DNA from: Bacteroidales bacterium
GTDB lineage: Bacteria; Bacteroidota; Bacteroidia; Bacteroidales; Bacteroidaceae
Direction: 5' to 3'
NCBI GenBank assembly: GCA_004554665.1
Contig: SFKY01000021.1
Coordinates: 1-41,216, forward strand
Length of the DNA stretch: 41,216 nt
Below are positions 34,662 through 41,216 of this stretch, piece by piece; the stretch's first letter is position 1, and every line of letters begins with the position of its first letter. Below the pieces are notes generated by a model. It searched no databases. It had not been told where the DNA came from and saw only the letters and a list, made by a program, of their open reading frames with translations. The position numbers and the translations under genes were made by a program.

Positions 34662-34873
34662 TTATTGTTCACTCAGCAGCGTGATACATTTGTTTACGTC
34701 TCTTATCAGCTTGGATATCCGCTTGCGTGCGTTTTCCACATCGCTGTCGGTCACCTCTATCATCCGCGCCAACTTGAGAGGTCGCTATTCTCCTTCTTGG
34801 TTTCTTCATAGCGGAGAATCATCTGCCTCATACGGGTCGTAAACAGCGTGATTGTCTTCTCTGTATCGTCCAT
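34662..34873 (-). pseudogene. Frameshifted ZapB-like coiled-coil gene
   Basis: From the ATG at 34873 the frame reads MDDTEKTITLFTTRMRQMIL and continues RYEETKKENSDL, then SSWRG and a stop at about residue 38. The other frame continues straight after that point as KLARMIEVTDSDVENARKRI, then SKLIRDVNKCITLLSEQ, ending at 34662. Together they look like the start and end of the short coiled-coil protein that precedes zapA in Bacteroidales, but with the middle missing: the whole is near 70 residues, and I recall about 95 for the family. The joint falls in CTCTC, as expected of a deletion between short repeats. A sequencing error cannot be ruled out. The promoter in front is intact. Confidence 0.75.
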
Positions 34874-34891
34874 AGACTTACAATGTGCTTA

Positions 34892-34923
34892 CAAATTTAG
34901 TCGAAAAATTCGTATAGGCCAAA
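34892..34923 (-). promoter_or_regulatory. Promoter of the zapB-like/zapA/rny operon
   Basis: On the minus strand: TTTG (34923-34920), 20-base spacer, TAAATTTG (34899-34892), 18 bases before the ATG of the broken gene. Confidence 0.75.
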
Positions 34924-34939
34924 CTTTTTTGGCGCTTTT

Positions 34940-35566
34940 CTACTTTTTCGTCGTTTCTTCCTGTGCTTTTGGCTCCTTTTTGGCCAGCATGACCACCTGA
35001 TAAACGAAATCGGTTATCCACTTTTGTGAAAAGTTGAGCCGCTTGTTGTACTGGCGGATATTCATGACTACTCTTGCCACTCCGGCGTCCTTGTAATCGT
35101 TTTTGGTGAAAATGTCGTTTACCGTCTTCTCGGTCATCGTGTAGATGGCGCGCTTGAAGAAAGAGGGCACACGGAGCTTGAATTTCATCAGGTTGCCCAT
35201 GAGCATCATGGTGTCTTGCGTAAAGCCTTGGAACTGGATAAGATACGGCTGCACATCCTGCAGGCGGCGGCAGTTTTTGCGGATGCTGGCATCTATCTCT
35301 TTAAAGAAACCGTCATCGGTCTGATACAGTTCCTTCAGCATCTTCTTGCATTGGCTTTTCTCGCCCACACCGAGCTTGTTGTTCACCGTAGGCACATGGA
35401 GCGTGCTCTTAAACATACGCAAATCGGGGAGCATGGCCAAGTTGTTGATACCCAGATTGGTGGCAAGTGATGCCTGAAAATAGACCCTTACCAGTGTCAT
35501 ATAGTCTTCCATCCCTCCGGATTTGCTCGCTTCTTTCTTCCCGAACAATTTAGAAAATAATCCCAT
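34940..35566 (-). CDS. Conserved hypothetical protein
   Basis: I do not recognise this 208-residue family. It starts MGLFSKLFGKKEASKSGG, an amphipathic, positively charged tip that could touch the membrane. The rest is mostly helical with many aromatic and basic residues (FFKRAIYTMTEKTVNDIF, KWITDFVYQVVMLAKK). There is no signal peptide and no full membrane helix. It has its own promoter and ends only 17 bases before the -33 element of the zapA operon, so it is likely a single-gene unit. Confidence 0.8.
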   Translation of the reverse strand: MGLFSKLFGKKEASKSGGMEDYMTLVRVYFQASLATNLGINNLAMLPDLRMFKSTLHVPTVNNKLGVGEKSQCKKMLKELYQTDDGFFKEIDASIRKNCRRLQDVQPYLIQFQGFTQDTMMLMGNLMKFKLRVPSFFKRAIYTMTEKTVNDIFTKNDYKDAGVARVVMNIRQYNKRLNFSQKWITDFVYQVVMLAKKEPKAQEETTKK

Positions 35567-35624
35567 AATTCTGTTTAAACAAGTTTATCGTTGTCAAAAT
35601 GGCGTCTTTCACCATTTACAGCTA

Positions 35625-35656
35625 CAAAATTACAACAAACTCGGCAAACAGCCAAA
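35625..35656 (-). promoter_or_regulatory. Promoter of the 208-residue protein gene
   Basis: On the minus strand: TTTG (35656-35653), 20-base spacer, TAATTTTG (35632-35625), 58 bases before the ATG. Confidence 0.7.
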
Positions 35657-35681
35657 ATAAATTACTTTAACTTTCATTATT

Positions 35682-35805
35682 TTTGCGATTGGCGGCCGAC
35701 GATTCTGCCCACCCTAACTAATGGCTTGATGGCAGACGGCAATCGCAAATGCGGCATTTAGACCTCGTAAACGCCACCTTTAGCGCGCCAATCATGGCAT
35801 TTACG
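35682..35805. repeat. Decayed copy of the palindromic repeat (copy 2)
   Basis: Bases 35747-35784 match 132-169 with two differences in 38. An outer inverted pair TTTGCGATT (35682-35690) / AATCGCAAA (35741-35749) is like the TTTGCG/CGCAAA bracket of copy 1. A piece of the other arm (GGCATTTACG) follows at 35796-35805, so the element is rearranged and no longer a full hairpin. Confidence 0.8.
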
Positions 35806-35903
35806 CCGAGCATCTGCCATAGCCGCGACACGATTTGGAACTTTTTTATCCAGAATCAAGCAAAAAAACGCCCCTATGTCCTACCTATTTCATTTTATTA
35901 TTG

Positions 35904-36059
35904 TATCTTTGCAGAAGATAGGCGGCACCTCGGCAATTCAGAACAAGTTCTATTGCACTCGGCTGGCACTATCTTTGCAGAAGATAGGCGGCACCTCGGC
36001 AATTCAGAACAAGTTCTATTGCACTCGGCTGGCACTATCTTTGCAGAAGATAGGCGGCA
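35904..36059 (+). repeat. 66-bp tandem repeat carrying promoter-like cores
   Basis: Two full units (35904-35969, 35970-36035) and a partial third (36036-36059) are identical over their shared length. Each begins with TATCTTTG, a match to the -7 consensus, inside the inverted repeat TATCTTTGCAGAAGATA; each full unit also holds AGAACAAGTTCT (AGAAC/GTTCT). The third -7 core lies 93 bases before the ATG at 36136. Bases 36060-36135 form the leader of the polysaccharide operon. Small open frames across the repeats are not believed to be genes. Confidence 0.92.
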
Positions 36060-36135
36060 TGGGGGCTATGAGTAGAGAAATCCCGGGGGCCGATAAAGAT
36101 GGATAGCAAATGACGAAACCAGCATTTACAGAGAC

Positions 36136-37563
36136 ATGAAACAAAGCACAGGCGACAACGACATAATCAGATGGGCAGTGGTGTTTGGCGACATCGTGCT
36201 GCTCAACGTTATCTTGTTGGCCTTCTTGTGGCTATGGCCTGATATAGTGCCGCCCTATTTCCACCGCTGCACCAAGATGACAGCACTGTGTTTCAACTTT
36301 GCCCTCTTTGCATGCGAGTACCTCTTCCAGCCCATCATCCATAAGCGTACGGTACGTACCGAGGATGTGCTGTTGCAGGTGTTTCAGATAGTCGCTGTAC
36401 ACTCGCTGCTGGCATTTGTGATGGTGAGGATGCTCTGCGACGGCGGCGGATTCTTCCGCTTTCTGTTCATCTTCGCCTTTGCAGAGTACCTGCTCATAGC
36501 CGGCACACGCATCGTAGAGCGCAGGCTGATAGGCAGATACCGTTTGTCGGGGCGCAACACGCGCAATGTGCTCTTTGTGGGCAACGACATGGCCAATCTG
36601 CAACTGTATGGCAAACTGCTGGCCAACCCTGCCACCGGTTATCGCGTGATAGGCTACTACAGCGACGAGCCTTTCGGCGAGGTGCCTGTGGCCACGGCCT
36701 ACGGCGGGCTCAAGCATCTGGGGAGCCAGGGCGACCTGTTGAAGGCCTTCGACAGCCAGCTGTCTACCGTGACACAGGCCGACGAGATATTCTGCAGCCT
36801 GTCACACGACGAGTCGGAGACCATCATCCGCATCATGAAGTTCTGTGATGAGCACATCATCCATTTCTATTATGTGCCGAGGATGTTTGGAAACTTCCGC
36901 TTGCAGCTCAAACCGGAACTGTTTGGCGACATCATGCTGTTCACCAATCACCGGGAGCCGCTCACGCGGTCGGCCAACAGATTTGTAAAGCGGTCGTTCG
37001 ACATTGTGGTGAGCGCAGGGGTATGCCTGGTATTGTTGCCATTCATCCCCATCCTGGCGCTGATTATCAAGTGGCAGAGCCCCGGCCCCGTGTTTTTCAC
37101 CCAAGAGCGGACGGGGCTCAACGGCAAGACATTCCGCTGCTACAAGTTCCGCTCCATGCATGTAAACAACAGCAGCGACCAGCAGCAGGCCACGGCATCA
37201 GACCCGCGCAAGTTTGCATTTGGCAACTTTATGCGCAAGACCAACATCGATGAGTTTCCCCAATTCTTCAACGTATTGCTGGGAGACATGAGCATCGTGG
37301 GGCCGAGACCGCACATGCTGCACCACACCGAGGTGTACAGCAGACTGATAGACAAGTACATGGTGCGCCACTTCTATAAGCCCGGCATCACCGGGTATGC
37401 GCAGATTACGGGATTCAGAGGAGAGACCCGTGAGCTGTGGCAGATGGAGGAACGCATCAGAAGAGATATTTGGTATATAGAAAACTGGACTTTCTGGCTC
37501 GACCTGCGCATCATCTTGCGCACGGCAATGACGCTGGTGGTACACGACAAGAACGCATATTGA
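36136..37563 (+). CDS. Undecaprenyl-phosphate sugar-1-phosphate transferase (WbaP/WcaJ type)
   Basis: The 475-residue membrane enzyme moves a sugar 1-phosphate (probably glucose or galactose) from a nucleotide sugar to undecaprenyl phosphate, the first step in building an exopolysaccharide repeat. Four N-terminal helices (about 12-120) and a soluble Rossmann-like middle (NVLFVGNDMANLQLYGKLL) precede the catalytic domain: KRSFDIVVSAGVCLVLLPFI re-entrant helix, GPVFFTQERTGLNGKTF, CYKFRSM, and FLNVLLGDMSIVGPRP-type motif (here FNVLLGDMSIVGPRPH), then KPGITGYAQITG. It heads the operon; rfbA begins 12 bases after the stop. Confidence 0.93.
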   Translation: MKQSTGDNDIIRWAVVFGDIVLLNVILLAFLWLWPDIVPPYFHRCTKMTALCFNFALFACEYLFQPIIHKRTVRTEDVLLQVFQIVAVHSLLAFVMVRMLCDGGGFFRFLFIFAFAEYLLIAGTRIVERRLIGRYRLSGRNTRNVLFVGNDMANLQLYGKLLANPATGYRVIGYYSDEPFGEVPVATAYGGLKHLGSQGDLLKAFDSQLSTVTQADEIFCSLSHDESETIIRIMKFCDEHIIHFYYVPRMFGNFRLQLKPELFGDIMLFTNHREPLTRSANRFVKRSFDIVVSAGVCLVLLPFIPILALIIKWQSPGPVFFTQERTGLNGKTFRCYKFRSMHVNNSSDQQQATASDPRKFAFGNFMRKTNIDEFPQFFNVLLGDMSIVGPRPHMLHHTEVYSRLIDKYMVRHFYKPGITGYAQITGFRGETRELWQMEERIRRDIWYIENWTFWLDLRIILRTAMTLVVHDKNAY

Positions 37564-37575
37564 ACACTACAAATT

Positions 37576-38454
37576 ATGAAAGGTATCGTTTTGGCAGGCG
37601 GGTCAGGCACACGCCTCTACCCCATCACCAAAGGAATCAGCAAGCAGCTCATTCCCATCTTCGACAAGCCGATGATCTATTATCCCATCTCGGCTTTGAT
37701 GCTCGCAGGCATCCGTGAGATTCTCATCATCTCTACCCCACACGATCTTCCCGGTTTCAAGCGCCTCTTGGGAGACGGCAGCGAACTGGGCATGCGCTTC
37801 GCATACGCAGAGCAGCCCAGTCCCGACGGTCTGGCACAGGCCTTCATCATCGGCGAAGAGTTTGTGGGAGACGACAATGTGTGTCTGGTTCTCGGCGACA
37901 ACATCTTCTATGGCGCAGGCTTCAGCGCGTTGCTCCGGCAGAGCGTGGCCAACGTAGAGCAGGAGGGCAAGGCTACCGTATTCGGCTATTACGTGAATGA
38001 CCCCGAACGCTACGGTGTAGCCGAGTTTGATGCCGAGGGCAACTGTCTGAGCATTGAAGAAAAACCAGAACATCCCAAAAGCAACTATGCAGTGGTGGGC
38101 CTCTACTTCTATCCCAACAGCGTGGTGGAGATAGCAAAGCACATTAAGCCCAGTGCACGCGGCGAACTGGAGATTACAACCGTCAACCAAGAATACCTGA
38201 AGCGCGGCGAACTGAAGGTTCAGACGCTTCAGCGTGGATTTGCATGGCTCGACACCGGCACACACGACAGCCTGAGCGAGGCCAGCACCTTCATCGAGGT
38301 GATAGAGAAGCGCCAGGGACTCAAGGTTGCCTGCCTGGAGGAGATTGCCTACAAGAAAGGCTGGATAGATGCCCAGCAACTGGAAGCCATCGCGATGCCG
38401 ATGCGCAAAAACGGATACGGACAGTATCTGCTATCAATCGTAAAACAAAAATAA
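37576..38454 (+). CDS. rfbA: Glucose-1-phosphate thymidylyltransferase
   Basis: The 292-residue enzyme makes dTDP-glucose, the entry to dTDP-rhamnose. Seen: MKGIVLAGGSGTRLYPITKG (nucleotide loop), KPMIYYPIS, LGDNIFYGAG, EEKPEHPKSNYAVVGLYFY, EITTVNQEYL and GFAWLDTGTHDSL. Length is standard. The product could feed rhamnose synthesis with rfbD at 17705, or another dTDP-sugar of this operon; rfbB and rfbC are not in the window. The next gene starts 15 bases after its stop. Confidence 0.96.
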   Translation: MKGIVLAGGSGTRLYPITKGISKQLIPIFDKPMIYYPISALMLAGIREILIISTPHDLPGFKRLLGDGSELGMRFAYAEQPSPDGLAQAFIIGEEFVGDDNVCLVLGDNIFYGAGFSALLRQSVANVEQEGKATVFGYYVNDPERYGVAEFDAEGNCLSIEEKPEHPKSNYAVVGLYFYPNSVVEIAKHIKPSARGELEITTVNQEYLKRGELKVQTLQRGFAWLDTGTHDSLSEASTFIEVIEKRQGLKVACLEEIAYKKGWIDAQQLEAIAMPMRKNGYGQYLLSIVKQK

Positions 38455-38469
38455 ACGCATATAACACAA

Positions 38470-40974
38470 ATGGAAGAAACAAAGAATGTGGCTCCAGAGG
38501 AAATGCTGGAGCGGGAAGGAAACACTTTTGATTTCCAAGCTATTTACACTTCGCTCATCCTAAACTGGAAGTGGTTTGTCGTGTCCCTCATCATCTGCGT
38601 GGGAGCGGCTGCCATCTACCTGCGCTACAAGACTCCCGTGTATCAGGCTTATGCCAAGTTGCTCATCAAGAACGATGAAGACAGCAACAGACGGGGAGGC
38701 AACAGCCTGCGCAATGCCACCAACCTGGGTATGATATCGGCATCAAACGGTATCGACAACGAGATGGAGATTCTTACCTCACGCACGCTGGCAGAACAGG
38801 TGGTGCGCGACCTGAAACTCTATGTGACGTACCAGACTTCGGGCAAGATCAAGGATGTGCTCACCTACAAGCCGGTGCCTATCACCGTAGATGTAGATCC
38901 CGCACACGTGGAGATGCTTACCAGTCCCATTAAGCTCACCATCACCCGCGAGGCCAACAAGTATCGCGTACAGGGAACCTACACAGTGCCTATCGGCAAC
39001 AGCCAGACCAACGCCACTTACAAGATTGACAAGACATTCTCTACCCTGCCCGCCACCATCGGTACCAAGGCTGGTATCATCTCGTTTACCGGCAGCAAGT
39101 TGATGCCGATGCCTGTAGGTCAGGTAATCAAGGTGACTATCATATCACCCAAGACCATGTCGTATAAATATAAAAGTGCACTGTCGGTAACACAGACATC
39201 GAAGACTACCTCTATCGCAAGACTCACCATCAGCGACGAAATCCCTAACCGTGCCAAGGATTACCTGCGCCAGCTGGTCGTAGTGTACAACCGTCAGGCC
39301 AACGAGGACAAGAATGAGGTGGCTCGCCGGACCGAGGAGTTCATCAATGGCCGTCTGGAGAAAATCAACGCCGAGCTGGGTAGCACCGAGGGCGCATTGG
39401 AGAGCTACAAGAAGCGCAACAACATGGTGGAACTGAAGATGAATGCCACCCAGGCTTTGCAGAACACAGACCAGTACGACCAGATGTTGAACGAGGCTCA
39501 GACGCAAGAGGCACTGATTAACAGTGTGCTGCAGAGCATGGCCAGCGGAGAGCAGTATGGCGTGCTGCCGGCCAACGTGGGCATCACGGATCCGTCGGTC
39601 AACAGCCTCATCGAAAAGTACAATACTATCGCCTTGGAACGCAAGCGCCTGCTCCGCAGTGCTTCAGAAAACTCACCGACCATCATCCCGCTCACCAACC
39701 AGCTCGACGATCTCAACAAGAGCATCAGCACGGCGATGGCACAGGTGAAAAACAACTACGAGATTAAGCGTAGCCGCATCGCTTCACAGTACAACAAGTA
39801 TGCAGGCCAAATCAATGAGACTCCCGAACAGGAGCGTATGCTCACCCAGATTGGCCGCCAGCAGGAGGTCAAGTCTGGCCTGTATCTGATGTTGCTGCAG
39901 AAGCGTGAGGAAAACTCTATCTCTCTCGCCTCTACTGCAGACAAAGGTAAACTGATTGACATGCCCGAATATGGTGGCAAGATCAGTCCCCGCGGCTCTA
40001 TCATCCTGCTTGTCGCACTCATCTTGGGTATTGCCATTCCCGCACTTGTCATCTTCCTCATCCAGTTCTTCCGTTACAGAATTGAAGGACACGAAGACGT
40101 GGTTCGCCTCACCAAGTTGCCTATCCTGGCCGATGTGGCTGTGGCCAGCGAGACCGCCAAGAGCAAGGCAGGTATTGTGGTTCACGAGAACAAGAACAAC
40201 CAGATGGAGGAGATTTTCCGCTCCATGCGTACCAACTTGCAGTTTACCCTGAAAGAAAACGAGAAGGTGGTGCTCTTCACCTCCACCACATCGGGCGAGG
40301 GAAAAACCTTTAACGCCGTGAATCTTGCCATCAGTTTTGCCTTGTTGGGTAAGAAAGTGGTGCTCGTGGGTCTCGATATCCGCAAGCCACGTATCGCAGA
40401 ACTGTTTGAGCTCAACGATCACCAGCATGGCATCACCCCATTGCTGGCCAAGAACAGTCCTACATGGCAGGATGTGGAAAGCCAGATTGTACCCTCGGGC
40501 ATCAACAACAACTTGCAGCTGCTCATGGCTGGTCCTATCCCGCCCAATCCTGCCGAGTTGGTGGCACGTCCCAGTCTGAAAATCATCATCGATGAACTGA
40601 GAGCTCATTTCGACTATATCATTATTGATACAGCACCTGTTGGTCTGGTAACCGATACGCTCACCATAGGCCGTGTGGCCGATGCCACCATCTACATGTG
40701 TCGTGCCGACTATACACCCAAGGAGAGCTTCAACCTCATCAACAGTCTGGCCAAAGAGAACAAGTTGCCCAACATGAGTATCGTACTTAACGGCATAGAC
40801 ATGTCGAAGAAGAAGTACGGTTACTACTACGGCTATGGCCGATATGGCAAGTATGGACGCTACGGACGCTATAGCAGAAGCTCGTCATACGGTTCTTACG
40901 GGGCGTATGGGGCATACGGCAACTACAGCAACAGCCATTACGGCGACAAGAACGACACCTCCGTCAAGCGCTAA
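38470..40974 (+). CDS. Wzc-type polysaccharide co-polymerase and tyrosine autokinase
   Basis: The 834-residue inner-membrane protein controls chain length and export of the polysaccharide. Order: cytoplasmic tip, first membrane helix (about 33-52), Wzz/GNVR-type periplasmic domain with long coiled coil (about 280-480), second helix (about 514-538, IILLVALILGIAIPALVIFL), then a BY-kinase domain with Walker A STTSGEGKT (about 600), Walker A' GLDIRKPR and Walker B IIIDTAP. The last 55 residues hold 15 tyrosines in a Gly/Tyr/Arg-rich tail, the usual autophosphorylation cluster but longer and more regular than in E. coli Wzc. The outer-membrane Wza partner is not upstream here. Confidence 0.95.
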   Translation: MEETKNVAPEEMLEREGNTFDFQAIYTSLILNWKWFVVSLIICVGAAAIYLRYKTPVYQAYAKLLIKNDEDSNRRGGNSLRNATNLGMISASNGIDNEMEILTSRTLAEQVVRDLKLYVTYQTSGKIKDVLTYKPVPITVDVDPAHVEMLTSPIKLTITREANKYRVQGTYTVPIGNSQTNATYKIDKTFSTLPATIGTKAGIISFTGSKLMPMPVGQVIKVTIISPKTMSYKYKSALSVTQTSKTTSIARLTISDEIPNRAKDYLRQLVVVYNRQANEDKNEVARRTEEFINGRLEKINAELGSTEGALESYKKRNNMVELKMNATQALQNTDQYDQMLNEAQTQEALINSVLQSMASGEQYGVLPANVGITDPSVNSLIEKYNTIALERKRLLRSASENSPTIIPLTNQLDDLNKSISTAMAQVKNNYEIKRSRIASQYNKYAGQINETPEQERMLTQIGRQQEVKSGLYLMLLQKREENSISLASTADKGKLIDMPEYGGKISPRGSIILLVALILGIAIPALVIFLIQFFRYRIEGHEDVVRLTKLPILADVAVASETAKSKAGIVVHENKNNQMEEIFRSMRTNLQFTLKENEKVVLFTSTTSGEGKTFNAVNLAISFALLGKKVVLVGLDIRKPRIAELFELNDHQHGITPLLAKNSPTWQDVESQIVPSGINNNLQLLMAGPIPPNPAELVARPSLKIIIDELRAHFDYIIIDTAPVGLVTDTLTIGRVADATIYMCRADYTPKESFNLINSLAKENKLPNMSIVLNGIDMSKKKYGYYYGYGRYGKYGRYGRYSRSSSYGSYGAYGAYGNYSNSHYGDKNDTSVKR

Positions 40975-41048
40975 ATGCGCCTGACGGGGTGCCATACACT
41001 TTACACCTACTTATAATATATAGAGACTATTCTTCGAACAAGACAGAC

Positions 41049-41216
41049 ATGACAATAGCAGTAGATTTCGACGGAACCATCGTCACCCACAAATATCCCG
41101 ATATTGGCGACGAGATTCCTTTCGCCATTGACACGCTCAAGATGCTGATGAAAGAGCAACACAGGGTGATACTCTGGACAGTGCGAGAGGGGCAACTGCT
41201 GGAAGATGCCGTGGCG
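41049..41216 (+). CDS. HAD-superfamily hydrolase, N-terminal part (runs off the window)
   Basis: The first 56 residues are visible. MTIAVDFDGTIVTHKYPDIG gives HAD motif I (DFDGT), and HRVILWTVREGQLLEDAV fits the next segment with motif II Thr. The start resembles a family of small Bacteroidetes HAD phosphatases. It begins 74 bases after the Wzc-type gene, with no obvious -7 box, so it could belong to the same operon. Substrate cannot be told from the fragment. Confidence 0.75.
   Translation, partial: MTIAVDFDGTIVTHKYPDIGDEIPFAIDTLKMLMKEQHRVILWTVREGQLLEDAVA

Noticed and set aside
34940..35566. Capsule or division function for the 208-residue protein
   Set aside because: Only its neighbours suggest this; no domain supports either, so it is left as unknown.
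35749..36106. Plus-strand frames of 108 and 76 codons before the polysaccharide operon
   Set aside because: They span the 66-bp repeats, whose length is a multiple of three and so repeats the same peptide; the repeats carry promoter-like cores instead.

Overview
The window looks like chromosomal DNA from a Bacteroidales bacterium, most likely Prevotellaceae. Evidence: many promoters of the Bacteroidetes type (-7 TAnnTTTG, often with TTTG about 20 bp upstream), very weak Shine-Dalgarno use, and Bacteroidetes-type families (UpxY antiterminator, DUF5112/DUF5113-type double sensor kinase, short LuxR regulators, ZapA/RNase Y pair). GC is near 50%. Species cannot be set from this window. No rRNA, tRNA, CRISPR array, prophage or transposase was seen.

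Layout. 1-2740: a palindromic repeat, then ysxC/engB and a Uup-like ABC-F ATPase, closed by a perfect hairpin terminator. 2756-9607 (minus): kdgK, eda, a very large two-module sensor kinase, its response regulator, a half-size AbgT-like membrane protein and a small membrane protein. 9781-12931 (plus): a divergent LacI-type regulator, an NhaC-type antiporter and an unknown protein. 13122-15032: a secreted GH25 lysozyme and a zinc-ribbon membrane protein. 15033-15339 holds intergenic repeats. 15340-16317 (minus) is a ROK glucokinase. 16479-20140 (plus): LysE exporter, DUF4924-like protein, rfbD, prfC. 20141-20779 is a cluster of short palindromes. 20780-22448 (minus): a upxY-type antiterminator behind a duplicated promoter region, and a BadF/NagK-type kinase. 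22548-28054 (plus): an MscS-type channel, then kdsA, kdsD and a phospholipase D-like protein.

28061-32569 (minus): nrdD, nrdG and a LuxR regulator with a degenerate receiver, next to a second regulator that joins a ScdA/hemerythrin-like sensor to a closely related LuxR domain. This looks like an oxygen/NO/redox-responsive island around anaerobic ribonucleotide reduction. 32677-35566 (minus): RNase Y, ZapA, a frameshifted ZapB-like gene and an unknown conserved protein. 35633-36135 carries 66-bp tandem repeats with promoter-like cores, leading into an exopolysaccharide operon start: polyprenyl glycosylphosphotransferase, rfbA and a Wzc-type tyrosine autokinase. A HAD-like gene runs off the end.

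The envelope-polysaccharide theme is strong (kdsA/kdsD for Kdo, rfbA/rfbD for dTDP-rhamnose, upxY, WbaP-like, Wzc-like), but the genes are scattered. The most unusual points are the hemerythrin-LuxR fusion with a paralogous LuxR protein in the neighbouring nrd operon, the tandemly amplified promoter-like segments in front of both upxY and the polysaccharide operon, the double sensor kinase, and the broken ZapB-like gene.
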